Below are positions 45,693 to 54,146 of a DNA stretch of 64,000 nucleotides, piece by piece. Made by a program: the position numbers and the translations under genes. Each line of letters opens with the position of its first letter. The first letter of the stretch is position 1. A model generated the notes under the pieces. It did no database searches and was not told the DNA's origin. It was given only the letters and a program-made list of their open reading frames with translations. Origin of the DNA: Pseudobdellovibrionaceae bacterium (GTDB lineage: Bacteria; Bdellovibrionota; Bdellovibrionia; Bdellovibrionales; UBA1609); contig CANEZP010000011.1 in the NCBI GenBank assembly GCA_947444305.1, positions 107,226-171,225 on the forward strand, given 5' to 3'.

Positions 45693-46067
45693 CTAGCGTG
45701 CGTATTTTTTGCCCAGGGATTCGCGGATTTCGGCGCCTTCGATGCTGAGGCGGGTCCAAGGGATGGCGAGCAAGCGCTCGGGTTCGATGATTTCTTCGGT
45801 TTCTTCGCAAACGCCGAACAGGCCTTTTTCGATGCGGCCGAGGGCGCCTTCGATTTCCATCAATTGTTTGCGCAAACGTTCGTGCATGCTGAGGAATTCA
45901 CTTTCGGCCAGCGCACGTAAAGTTTGATCCCCTTCGTCACCGCCCTTAGCGTCCTCGCTATTGTAGAGATCGGTGCGAGATTCACGAACGCGGTTCAAGA
46001 TCTCGGTCTTCGCGTGAATGAGCTTTGATTTACACTTCTCAATCAGATCGCGCGATAAGCCTGACAT
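45693..46067 (-). CDS. DksA/TraR-family protein with a degenerate zinc finger
   Basis: DksA-type proteins reach into the RNA polymerase secondary channel and, with ppGpp, adjust transcription. The 124-residue protein has the coiled-coil arms, and an acidic tip (GGDEGDQT) in the right place. The C-terminal finger reads FGVCEETEEIIEPERLLAIPWTRLSIEGAE. Canonical members have CxxC and CxxC there; only one Cys remains here, so zinc binding is unlikely. The family pattern around it (RLLAIPWTRL versus RLEARPTARL) is preserved. G-rich sequence precedes the ATG. A zinc-free DksA-like factor is the best guess. Confidence 0.75.
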   Translation of the reverse strand: MSGLSRDLIEKCKSKLIHAKTEILNRVRESRTDLYNSEDAKGGDEGDQTLRALAESEFLSMHERLRKQLMEIEGALGRIEKGLFGVCEETEEIIEPERLLAIPWTRLSIEGAEIRESLGKKYAR

Positions 46068-46420
46068 GTTTATTCCCCCCCGGAAATTTTGTCTTCTTGT
46101 CTGTCGTAACTACTTTTTAAACTCTGTTTGGAACCCAAATTCTCAGTGCCAATTTGGAACTGAACTATTTACACATTACCCCTAGGTACTTTGCAAGAAC
46201 ATTTCTTAAAGCATCTTACAATCTGCGTCGGCGATCGACGTTGGTCCGGCGCTCGCACGACGTAGGTCCAGGGACAAACCATTCTAAAGGACCGAATCGC
46301 TTAGGCCAAATTTAGTTCCGGCCCCGTCTCAAAATGAGACACGATCAAACCTTCCAAGCCGATGTACATTCAATCGGACCCAAAGATAAAGGCACAAAGG
46401 CGCACATTTAAGCAGGCGTT
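46068..46420. other. Intergenic region upstream of the DksA-like gene
   Basis: These 353 bases hold no convincing gene. An inverted repeat CCAAATT (46135-46141) with AATTTGG (46151-46157) overlaps two copies of TTTGGAAC (46127-46134 and 46153-46160), about 60-90 bases before the start of the DksA-like gene. A perfect GTCTCA-AAA-TGAGAC lies at 46326-46340. I see no tRNA or small RNA with confidence. Confidence 0.5.
46326..46340. promoter_or_regulatory. Palindrome GTCTCA-AAA-TGAGAC
   Basis: Identical half-sites to those at 6263-6277, including the C before and A after. It lies in a non-coding region after the SH3-domain gene and about 260 bases upstream of the DksA-like gene. A binding site for a dimeric regulator is likely. 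Confidence 0.45.
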
Positions 46421-46924
46421 TTAAAAAGAAATGGACTGAACGTTCACGGGTTTCCACACATTGGTTTCGTGAACCCAGCCCTGACGGCCGGTTTCGTCCT
46501 CGATTTGGACCCACTCCCGGTCGTTACTTAAACGCTTCAGAGGCGTGTAACGATCGACGGTTTTAAAATCGAGGGGTGACGCGCCGGAGTTGGCTTCTTT
46601 GCGTAAGATGGCCGTCGTGGTTTTCACGACGACGCAGCGAATGGCGCCGGTGAGCTCGGAATTTTTCGCCCAGTGCTCCTCGCCTTCAAGGTCTTGCACT
46701 TTTGCCCAGCCCGACTTTCGTTCGACGCGCAGGAAAGGCATGAACTTAGCTACTTTCCAGGAGACGGCATTCTTCTCGCCGGGGCCCTTTCGCAGCGTGA
46801 TGTAAGACTTCGCACAAACGGGATCGCCGGCATGCGCGGAAGACACGGCGACGGCGCCCGACAATAAACACGCCGCGGAGAAGAAATATTCGAAAAGATG
46901 ACGCCGGATTCGTCTTAGCCTCAA
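46421..46924 (-). CDS. Exported bacterial SH3-domain protein
   Basis: The protein has a signal peptide ending in SSAHA and two SH3b-like units: residues with ITLRKGPGEKNAVSWKVAKFMPF...SGWAKVQ and AILRKEANSGAS...WVQIEDETGRQGWVHE. SH3b domains bind peptidoglycan or proteins. I place the start at TTG 46924, which overlaps the xthA stop (TTGA) and gives a normal signal peptide. ATG 46966 would add 14 residues and extend into xthA. It follows xthA on the same strand and is probably translated from the same message. Confidence 0.75.
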   Translation of the reverse strand: MRLRRIRRHLFEYFFSAACLLSGAVAVSSAHAGDPVCAKSYITLRKGPGEKNAVSWKVAKFMPFLRVERKSGWAKVQDLEGEEHWAKNSELTGAIRCVVVKTTTAILRKEANSGASPLDFKTVDRYTPLKRLSNDREWVQIEDETGRQGWVHETNVWKPVNVQSISF

Positions 46925-47721
46925 GCTTTTATCCGCTTGGGATCGAGCACGGCGAGGACCGGGCAATGATCGCTACCCATCTGTTGATCTAATATTTCGG
47001 CCTTGAGCAAACTCTTCTCCAAACTTTGAGAAACGCAAATGTGATCGATCCGCCACCCGCGATTCGCGACGCGGGCATTTTGAAAGTAGGACCACCAAGT
47101 GTAGCGGTTTTTTTCATCGGGATGGAAGTGGCGAAAGCTATCGACGAAGCCCTTCTTCAAAAAATCTTCCATCCAGCGCCGCTCCTCCGGTAGAAAACCG
47201 CTTTCGCTGGCGAGTTCTTTCGGGTTGTAAACATCTTGGTCTAGGTAAGCGACGTTGTAATCACCCACCAAGATTATGTTCTCAAGAGCCGCGGCTTTTT
47301 TCACCAAGTGGTGGGCGAAGCGCTTCAAAAACTCCTGCTTATATTGGTGGCGATCCTCGCCGGAGCCGCCGTTCGGGAAATAGACGTTATAAAGAGTGAA
47401 CAGCTTTGTCTTGATCACAACCATCCGTCCTTCCGCGTCAAACTTCGGAATACCGAAACCGTGGGACACCTCGATGGGGCCGAGTTTTTCTAAGGCCTCT
47501 TCGCGACAGAAGGTTACGGTGCCCGAATAGCCCGGGCGACCGGCGGCGGACCAAAACCCTATCCAACCTTCGATTTGCGCGATCGATTTTTCGAGTTGGT
47601 CCGGGTGAGCTTTCGTTTCCTGCAGGCATAAAAAATCAGGTTGTTCTTGCTCCATAAATTCGCGCAGGCCTTTTTGCGCGACCGCGCGAATCCCGTTCAC
47701 ATTCCACGTTACAATCTTCAC
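46921..47721 (-). CDS. xthA: Exodeoxyribonuclease III
   Basis: XthA is the main apurinic endonuclease and 3' exonuclease of base-excision repair. The 266-residue protein starts MKIVTWNVNGIRA, with the Glu in CLQETKAHPDQ, the Asn/Asp pair in LVGDYNVAYLDQDVYNP, and the C-terminal GSDHCPV. These match the family motifs. The usual length is about 260-270. A GGGAG-like site precedes the ATG. It diverges from the peroxiredoxin gene by 53 bases, which pairs two oxidative-stress functions. Confidence 0.96.
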   Translation of the reverse strand: MKIVTWNVNGIRAVAQKGLREFMEQEQPDFLCLQETKAHPDQLEKSIAQIEGWIGFWSAAGRPGYSGTVTFCREEALEKLGPIEVSHGFGIPKFDAEGRMVVIKTKLFTLYNVYFPNGGSGEDRHQYKQEFLKRFAHHLVKKAAALENIILVGDYNVAYLDQDVYNPKELASESGFLPEERRWMEDFLKKGFVDSFRHFHPDEKNRYTWWSYFQNARVANRGWRIDHICVSQSLEKSLLKAEILDQQMGSDHCPVLAVLDPKRIKA

Positions 47722-47774
47722 TTGGCACTCCCGGAGCCCGTTGCTAAGGTGCTCTCTTTAACAAGGAGTCATAA

Positions 47775-48299
47775 ATGCCCATGATCGGTCAACCCGCTCC
47801 GCAGTTTGTCGCACCCGCGGTCGTCGACGGTGGAGAATTCAAAGAGATCAACCTTTCCGATTACAAAGGAAAATGGGTTGTTCTGTTTTTCTATCCTTTG
47901 GATTTCACTTTCGTCTGCCCGACCGAAATCACGCAGTTTCGTGACAGCCTCAAAGATTTCCGTGCCGAAGGCGCCGAAGTTCTCGGTTGCTCGGTCGACA
48001 GCGTTCACTCGCACCGCCGCTGGATCAAAGACGATCTCGGCGATTTGGGCTACCCGTTGATCGGCGACATCACCAAGCGCGTTTCGCGCGATTACGGTGT
48101 TTTGCTCGAGGATAAAGGCATCGCCACCCGCGGTACTTTCATCATCGACCCCGAAGGCCGCATCCAATACATGGGCATTCACAATTTGAACGTCGGCCGC
48201 GAATCGAAAGAAATTCTTCGCGTCGTTTCCGGTTTGAAAACGGGCGAACTCTGCGGCGCCGGCTGGAAAAAAGGCGAGAAGTTCGTCGGACCTAAATAA
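47775..48299 (+). CDS. 2-Cys peroxiredoxin (AhpC/Prx)
   Basis: A 174-residue thiol peroxidase that reduces peroxides. The peroxidatic Cys48 is in FTFVCPTEI, the conserved Arg in SVDSVHSHRRWIK region, and the resolving Cys160 in TGELCGAGW. AAGGAG lies 6 bases before the ATG. It is divergent from xthA and followed after 3 bases by an ATP-grasp-like gene. A thioredoxin or AhpF-type reductase would recycle it; trxB lies at 23.8 kb. Confidence 0.95.
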   Translation: MPMIGQPAPQFVAPAVVDGGEFKEINLSDYKGKWVVLFFYPLDFTFVCPTEITQFRDSLKDFRAEGAEVLGCSVDSVHSHRRWIKDDLGDLGYPLIGDITKRVSRDYGVLLEDKGIATRGTFIIDPEGRIQYMGIHNLNVGRESKEILRVVSGLKTGELCGAGWKKGEKFVGPK

Positions 48300-48302
48300 T
48301 TT

Positions 48303-49493
48303 TTGCCTTATCATCAATTCTACAAGCATTTTAGTGAGCGTGCCCTGCGGTTCTCCCCGGGGCTCAAGTCGATAGAGGAACCCGCGTGGGATCACCTCGT
48401 CTCGCCGCTTGAATTGCGTTTACCGAAGAAAATTTTGGCCACGGTTGAAGAAGCCGTGCGCGCACTCTACGCCGTTTCGCGCCGTGATCACTTTAGGAAT
48501 CAGCTCGAAAAAATTCCCGGCGTAGAACCGAAGCCGTACAAATCCGTTTTGATGGCCTACGATTTCCACACGAACGAAGACGGCGAAGCCTTCCTCGTCG
48601 AGGTGAACACGAACGCCTCGGGTTACATGTTGTCTTCCCTCATGGAGATGACCCACGCGGAAATCGCGGTTGAAGATTACGAACCCCTCAAAAAGTTACG
48701 CGCCACTTTCCTTAATGAATTAGGTCTTTCGCAAAAGAACCAAGCGACGCCGTTTATCGCCATCACCGACGAAGATATCCCGCAGCAGAAGATGTACCTC
48801 GAGTTTTTGATGTACCGCGATTGGTTCAAATCGTTCGGATGGGGCACCGAATTCTGCGAAGCCAAAGAATTCAAAGTTGCCGACGGTAAATTGCTGACCG
48901 GCCAGGGCGCGAAAGTCGACCTTATCTACAACCGGCTTACCGACTTTTATCTAGAACAACCTGAGCACGCGGCCATGCGTGAAGGCTTCGTGGACCAACT
49001 CGCCTGCGTTTCGCCCAATCCCTACGAGTACTACTTGCTCGGTGATAAACAGCGATTGATTCAGCTGGGTGACCCGGCATTTCTTAAAACTGCGGGCGCC
49101 ACCGAAGAGGAAATCGCCGCGATCGCGAAGGTCATCATCCCGACCTTCGATAAATCGCATTTCCCCTCGACCGAGGAAATCTGGCACAAACGCCGGCAAC
49201 TTTTCTTTAAGCCCAAACGTTCGCACGGCGGCAAGTCCGTTTACCGTGGCGAAAGCGTTTCCAAGAAAGTCTTCGAACGCCTAATGGCCGACGACATCCT
49301 TATTCAACGCTACCAGCCGGCGCAAAAGATGCCGACCGAGGATCCCCGCAGCGTCTTAGAGAATTGGAAATTTGATTTACGCTTCTACGTTTACGAAGAT
49401 CAAATTCATTTGAGCGTCGCGCGTATTTACCAAGGGCAAGTGACTAACTTCACGAGCGCCATGGGCGGGTTCACCGCGGTCCGGTTTGTTTAA
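48303..49493 (+). CDS. ATP-grasp-like protein
   Basis: The 396-residue protein has blocks resembling a rearranged ATP-grasp ligase: FLVEVNTNASGYML (acidic metal site), VDLIYNRLTDFYLE and FFKPKRSHGGKSVYRGES with LIQRYQPA (ATP-binding lysine and nearby residues). ATP-grasp enzymes join a carboxylate to an amine or thiol using ATP. No closer family is recognised; a peptide or glutathione-type ligase is possible. The start is TTG 48303, only 3 bases after the peroxiredoxin stop, with no clear ribosome-binding site. It is followed by a SelO-like gene. Confidence 0.6.
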   Translation: MPYHQFYKHFSERALRFSPGLKSIEEPAWDHLVSPLELRLPKKILATVEEAVRALYAVSRRDHFRNQLEKIPGVEPKPYKSVLMAYDFHTNEDGEAFLVEVNTNASGYMLSSLMEMTHAEIAVEDYEPLKKLRATFLNELGLSQKNQATPFIAITDEDIPQQKMYLEFLMYRDWFKSFGWGTEFCEAKEFKVADGKLLTGQGAKVDLIYNRLTDFYLEQPEHAAMREGFVDQLACVSPNPYEYYLLGDKQRLIQLGDPAFLKTAGATEEEIAAIAKVIIPTFDKSHFPSTEEIWHKRRQLFFKPKRSHGGKSVYRGESVSKKVFERLMADDILIQRYQPAQKMPTEDPRSVLENWKFDLRFYVYEDQIHLSVARIYQGQVTNFTSAMGGFTAVRFV

Positions 49494-49560
49494 AACGCCG
49501 ACCTTCGTCGGTGCCTCAATTTAGGTTATTCGCCAACTCTCCGATAAAATATAAGTACTT

Positions 49561-51390
49561 ATGAAGGAAACAAAAACCCTACGGCTGCCTAAGGCCGACG
49601 ATTATGGTGTTTTCGATCAACTGGATGGCGATCATCCGTGGGCCGATCGTATTCCCGAAGGCATGATTAAGTATCCCGTGCGCCAACTCGCGGGCGGAAA
49701 AGTTTCTTACTTCAACTTTGAATTAGCGAAAGAGATGGGATTGATTCCCAAAAACCATTCGCTCGAACTCGATAAGAAGCTCGAAGCCAAAATTTTGCAG
49801 ACTTTCAATCTTCGCATAATCAACGAATACGATACGCTTCACGGGATCAAGTACTCACCCGCTTCGATCAAACCAAAAAAGTTTATGGCTACCCGTTATT
49901 TGCAGTTGCAACACACCGATAAAAGCGGTCGTACGAGCGGTGACGGTCGCTGCATCTGGAACGGCATGGTGTTCTCGAAGGGTCAGCTCTGGGACGTTTC
50001 GAGCCGCGGTACGGGCGTGACCGCGCTCGCGCCCGGCGCCGTCGCCGCCGGCCAACCGCTTAAGTCCGGTAACCGCGACGCCGGTTACGGCTGCGGTATG
50101 GCCGAGATCGACGAACTCTTCGGCGCCGCCATTCTGGCCGAAATTTTTCATCGCAACGGCATCCCGACCGAACGTGTCCTCGCGATCGTCGATTTGGGTA
50201 AAGGCATGGGCATCGGCGTACGAGCGGCACCGAATCTCATTCGCCCCGCGCACATGTTCTTGTTTTTGAAGCAGGGTAAGATTCAGCCGTTGAAACGCTC
50301 GGTCGACTATTTGATCGACCGCCAATACGCGAATAAACGTTGGGATATTAAGCCTACGGACAAAGACCGTTACGCAAAAATGATGCACCAGTTGACGATC
50401 GACTTCGCGAACTTCACCGGAAAATTAGACCGGGATTACATCTTCGCGTGGTTGGATTGGGACGGCGATAACGTTTTGGCCGACGCGGGCATCATTGATT
50501 ACGGCAGCATCCGCCAATTCGGTATGCGCCATGATCAGTATCGCTACGACGACGTCGAGCGCATGTCGACCAACCTCAATGAACAACGCCAGAAGACCCG
50601 CGATATCTTGCAAACTTTCGTGCAACTCGTCGATTATTTGCAAACCGGCGAAAAGAAACCGTGGCGTCATTTCGCGAAGTCACCTTGGCTCAAACATTAC
50701 GATCGCCAATTCAGGACCGCGTGCCTGGAGCGCTTCCTTTACCAAGCCGGCTATCCGGAACCGTTACGCCGTTTACTCATGAGCAAACACCGCCGTGACG
50801 TCGAGGCTTTGTTTAACGTTCACTCTGAATTTGAGCGGGTAAAGACCTACCGCAAACTGCACAAGGTGGCCGACGGTGTCCACCGCCCGGCGATCTTTAA
50901 CATGCGCGTGGCGCTAGCGCAGATGTCGGAATACGTTTACGGCCTCCCGCTCGACATCGCACCGCTCGTGGATACCAAAGAATTTTTCGGCTGGATCTTG
51001 TCCACCACCGCGAGCAACAAAGATCGCAAACTCACGCGCAATCTCGAGCGCAACATCCTACGCTGGCAGGAATGCTACCTGAAAGTCATGCGCCGGGTAA
51101 GCGCACCCGCGACCTGGAACAAAACGACGAAGATTGTTAAAGAACGTGCCGTCCGCATCAATCACGAGGCCCGCATCACCGGGAATGCGTTGATCCACAT
51201 CGTCGATGAAATCTTGCGTTACCGCCGCCGTGGACTGACCGACGTCCAGTTGCAAAAGGCGATCGAGGATCTAATCAACGCCCAAACGCTAAATCCCGAC
51301 CTCGCCCGCACCGCCGCCATTTCGCCCACCGCGCACCCGATCGTGCGTAGTTTTCTATCCGTCGTTCACGGTTTCCGCGAAGACATTTAG
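49561..51390 (+). CDS. SelO/YdiU-like protein (possible protein AMPylase)
   Basis: SelO is a pseudokinase that attaches AMP to proteins. The 609-residue sequence has several SelO-like landmarks: YFNFELAKEMGL (about 50-61), SGDGR (126-130), GIPTERVLAIV (200-210; SelO has GIPTTRAL), and the metal/catalytic block DWDGDNVLADAGIIDYGS with Asp303-Asn304 and Asp313 (SelO has NTDNMSI...TIDYGP). The length is also close to the usual 480-600. Overall similarity is low, so this is a divergent member. No ribosome-binding site precedes ATG 49561; TAAAAT lies 10 bases upstream, so the message may be leaderless. Confidence 0.55.
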   Translation: MKETKTLRLPKADDYGVFDQLDGDHPWADRIPEGMIKYPVRQLAGGKVSYFNFELAKEMGLIPKNHSLELDKKLEAKILQTFNLRIINEYDTLHGIKYSPASIKPKKFMATRYLQLQHTDKSGRTSGDGRCIWNGMVFSKGQLWDVSSRGTGVTALAPGAVAAGQPLKSGNRDAGYGCGMAEIDELFGAAILAEIFHRNGIPTERVLAIVDLGKGMGIGVRAAPNLIRPAHMFLFLKQGKIQPLKRSVDYLIDRQYANKRWDIKPTDKDRYAKMMHQLTIDFANFTGKLDRDYIFAWLDWDGDNVLADAGIIDYGSIRQFGMRHDQYRYDDVERMSTNLNEQRQKTRDILQTFVQLVDYLQTGEKKPWRHFAKSPWLKHYDRQFRTACLERFLYQAGYPEPLRRLLMSKHRRDVEALFNVHSEFERVKTYRKLHKVADGVHRPAIFNMRVALAQMSEYVYGLPLDIAPLVDTKEFFGWILSTTASNKDRKLTRNLERNILRWQECYLKVMRRVSAPATWNKTTKIVKERAVRINHEARITGNALIHIVDEILRYRRRGLTDVQLQKAIEDLINAQTLNPDLARTAAISPTAHPIVRSFLSVVHGFREDI

Positions 51391-51429
51391 AGTTTGTCTT
51401 GAGAGTGTAAATCCCCTATTTTAAGGCCC

Positions 51430-52407
51430 ATGTGGATAGTCACGGGAGCGACCGGTTTTATTGGCAGCGCCATGGTTTGGGAATTCAACCAACGCGGCAT
51501 TAACGACCTACTCTTGTCGGATCACGTGCCGCCGTCCGCACGGCCCGACCTTCTCGCCAAAAGAAAATATTCCGACTTCGTACCCGCCGCCGAGCTTTTC
51601 GATTACCTCGCCGATCCGAGCCAAGCCTACACGGTCGACGGCATTATTCATATGGGCGCGTGCTCGACGACGACCGAAATGGACGTCGAATACTTAAAGA
51701 AGAATAACGTCGAGTATACGCAGAAACTTTGGGACTTCTGTACCCGCAAGAAAAAGCCGTTCATCTACGCCAGCTCGGCCGCGACGTATGGCGACGGCGC
51801 GAAGGGTTTCGACGATGCTTCCGACCCCGCACAGTTTAAACCGTTAAATCCTTACGGCTGGTCAAAACTTAATTTTGATATTTGGGCGCTCCAACAAAAA
51901 GAAACTCCGCCGCATTGGTTCGGCTTACGCTTCTTCAACGTTTACGGTCCGAACGAATACCACAAAGACGCTCAGGCCAGCGTGGTTTACAAAGCTTTTC
52001 AACAAATCAAGGACAGCGGGCAACTGCGTTTATTCCGCTCGCACAATCCCGATTACAAAGACGGCGAACAGCTTCGCGATTTCGTTTACGTAAAAGATAT
52101 TACGCGTTGGATGTTCGAGCTTTACGAGAAACCCGCAAAAGTCAGCTCCGGGATTTACAACATGGGCTTCGGCCAGGCTCGACCGTGGCTGGATCTCGCG
52201 AAAAATGTTTTCGCAGGTATGGATCGCCCGCTCAACATCGACTGGATCGACGTTCCCGAAAACATTCGTAATCAGTATCAGTATTTTACCGAAGCCAAGA
52301 TGGACCGCTTGTTCACGGAAGGTTTATCTAAGCCGCAGTGGCCGCTCGAAAAAGGCATCGCGGATTACGTCGGCCAGTACTTAAAAAAACCGGACCCCAC
52401 GCTGTGA
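51430..52407 (+). CDS. hldD: ADP-L-glycero-D-manno-heptose 6-epimerase
   Basis: HldD makes the heptose sugar of the LPS inner core. The 325-residue protein has the Rossmann motif VTGATGFIGSAMV, the family signature IIHMGACSTTTEMD, the catalytic YGWSKL (Tyr-xxx-Lys), and RFFNVYGPNEYHKD, LRDFVYVKDI. Length and motifs are typical. AAGG lies just before ATG 51430. Its stop overlaps the next start (GTGA). Confidence 0.95.
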   Translation: MWIVTGATGFIGSAMVWEFNQRGINDLLLSDHVPPSARPDLLAKRKYSDFVPAAELFDYLADPSQAYTVDGIIHMGACSTTTEMDVEYLKKNNVEYTQKLWDFCTRKKKPFIYASSAATYGDGAKGFDDASDPAQFKPLNPYGWSKLNFDIWALQQKETPPHWFGLRFFNVYGPNEYHKDAQASVVYKAFQQIKDSGQLRLFRSHNPDYKDGEQLRDFVYVKDITRWMFELYEKPAKVSSGIYNMGFGQARPWLDLAKNVFAGMDRPLNIDWIDVPENIRNQYQYFTEAKMDRLFTEGLSKPQWPLEKGIADYVGQYLKKPDPTL

Positions 52408-54146
52408 CCGAACTTACGCACGCGATGCTGCCGGCGCACTTAATGAAGTACGTGGTCGAGCAAAACTACGCGCGCTACACCGCCGAAGACCAAGCCGTGT
52501 GGCGCTATCTCATGCGCCAACTTAAAGATTACCTCACCCGTCACGCGCACCAATCGTACCTGGCGGGACTTGAAAGAACCGGCATCACCATCGACCGCAT
52601 CCCCGAGATCGAAAAGATCGATAAGCACCTGAACGCTTTCGGTTGGGGCGCCGTGCCCGTCAGCGGATTCATCCCGCCGGCCGCGTTTATGGAATTTCAA
52701 TCGATCGGCGTCTTACCGATCGCCTCCGACATGCGCACGTTGGATCACTTGTTGTACACGCCCGCGCCCGATATCGTGCACGAAGCCGCCGGGCACGCGC
52801 CCATTTTGGCCGACCCGGAGTACGCGGTTTACCTTCGGCAGTACGGCGAAGTGGCCCGGCATTCGATCATCAGTAAGCAGGACATGGATCAGTACGAGGC
52901 CATTCGCGTATTGAGCGATATCAAAGAAGATCCCCGTTCGACCAAAGATGAAATCTCCCTGGCCGAGAAGCGTTTGCAAGACATCAACTCCGGCATGACC
53001 GGTGTTTCAGAAGCGGCGCTGTTATCACGCATGAATTGGTGGACCGCCGAGTACGGTTTGATCGGCGACGTTAAAGCGCCGCGAATTTTCGGCGCCGGCC
53101 TTTTGTCTTCGGTCAGCGAAGCCAAGAATTGCTTGAAAGAGCACGTAAAAAAAATTCCCCTTTCCGTCGATTGCGTGAATTTCACCTACGACATTACCGA
53201 GCAGCAGCCGCAGCTATTCGTCGCCAAAGATTTTACTCATCTCGGAGAGGTGCTCGAAGATCTTGCGTTGCGCTTAAGCTTCCGCCGCGGCGGTCTTTTC
53301 GGTTTAGACCGTGCGGCCGAAGCGCGGACGGTCAACACCGTGCAACTTAACTCAGGCCTACAGATTTCCGGCGTGCTCAAAAGTTATATTCCGGGTACCG
53401 AACCGGAAACCGCGGTCTATGTTCAATTCGAAGGTCCTTGCCAGCTTTCAATCGAGTATCACGAGATTCCTGACCAAGGCTGCAAACATCACCCTCAGGG
53501 ATTTTCATCCCCGCTCGGTCGCTTGCGCAATCATCGCCGCTGTTTATCCGAATACTCAGAGAAAGAGCTCACGAACCTGGCGCTCACGAAAGGCGAACGG
53601 TCGCGATTGCAGTTTGAATCCGGCGTACTCGTCGAAGGCGTTCTTGAAAATTGGACTTACCACAACGGTCGTTTGGTCATCATCAGCTGGAGCGATTGCC
53701 GCGTAACACTCGATGATAAAATCTTGTTTGATCCGTCGTGGGGGGCCTTCGATATGGCCGTGGGATCCGACGTCACTTCCGTCTTCGGCGGCCCGGCCGA
53801 TCGCGCGAAATTCGGCGAAACCGATGACTTCGCGAACAAACGCGTAACGCCCCGCCAACCCTCCGCCGCGGAAAAAGAGCGTTACGCTTTTTACCAAGAG
53901 TCCCGGGACTTACGCGAGAATCCGGCCTTAGGCATTTCGCGCTGGCAAAAGCTCACTAAAAAGTTTTTGACCGGGGGCGGAGTCCCTTGGCTGATCGGCC
54001 TTGAATTAGTTGAAACCGGGTTAGCCTTGCGAGCACCCGAAGCCGACTTAGACGCGCTAAAACAAAAATTAGAAACCCTTGAAGACGACGGGCCCGATGT
54101 TCGTTCGTGCATCCACGAAGGGCTGCGCCTCGCGCATCAGCCATGA
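52404..54146 (+). CDS. phhA: Phenylalanine 4-hydroxylase-like, long form
   Basis: Aromatic amino acid hydroxylases use pterin, iron and oxygen. This 580-residue protein has the iron ligands His126 and His131 in DIVHEAAGHAPIL and Glu216 in WWTAEYGLI. The gap between His131 and Glu is 85 residues; human and bacterial enzymes have about 40, so there is an insertion of about 45. Roughly 290 residues follow the catalytic domain with no family I can name. GTG 52404 overlaps the hldD stop by 4 bases. A homogentisate dioxygenase gene at 63.5 kb suggests Phe/Tyr breakdown. Confidence 0.85.
   Translation: MTELTHAMLPAHLMKYVVEQNYARYTAEDQAVWRYLMRQLKDYLTRHAHQSYLAGLERTGITIDRIPEIEKIDKHLNAFGWGAVPVSGFIPPAAFMEFQSIGVLPIASDMRTLDHLLYTPAPDIVHEAAGHAPILADPEYAVYLRQYGEVARHSIISKQDMDQYEAIRVLSDIKEDPRSTKDEISLAEKRLQDINSGMTGVSEAALLSRMNWWTAEYGLIGDVKAPRIFGAGLLSSVSEAKNCLKEHVKKIPLSVDCVNFTYDITEQQPQLFVAKDFTHLGEVLEDLALRLSFRRGGLFGLDRAAEARTVNTVQLNSGLQISGVLKSYIPGTEPETAVYVQFEGPCQLSIEYHEIPDQGCKHHPQGFSSPLGRLRNHRRCLSEYSEKELTNLALTKGERSRLQFESGVLVEGVLENWTYHNGRLVIISWSDCRVTLDDKILFDPSWGAFDMAVGSDVTSVFGGPADRAKFGETDDFANKRVTPRQPSAAEKERYAFYQESRDLRENPALGISRWQKLTKKFLTGGGVPWLIGLELVETGLALRAPEADLDALKQKLETLEDDGPDVRSCIHEGLRLAHQP

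Noticed and set aside
46140..46156. A sigma-54-like -24 element (TTGGCAC, minus strand, 46146-46152) before the DksA-like gene
   Set aside because: The -12 element lacks the needed GC at the correct spacing, so I do not call a sigma-54 promoter.
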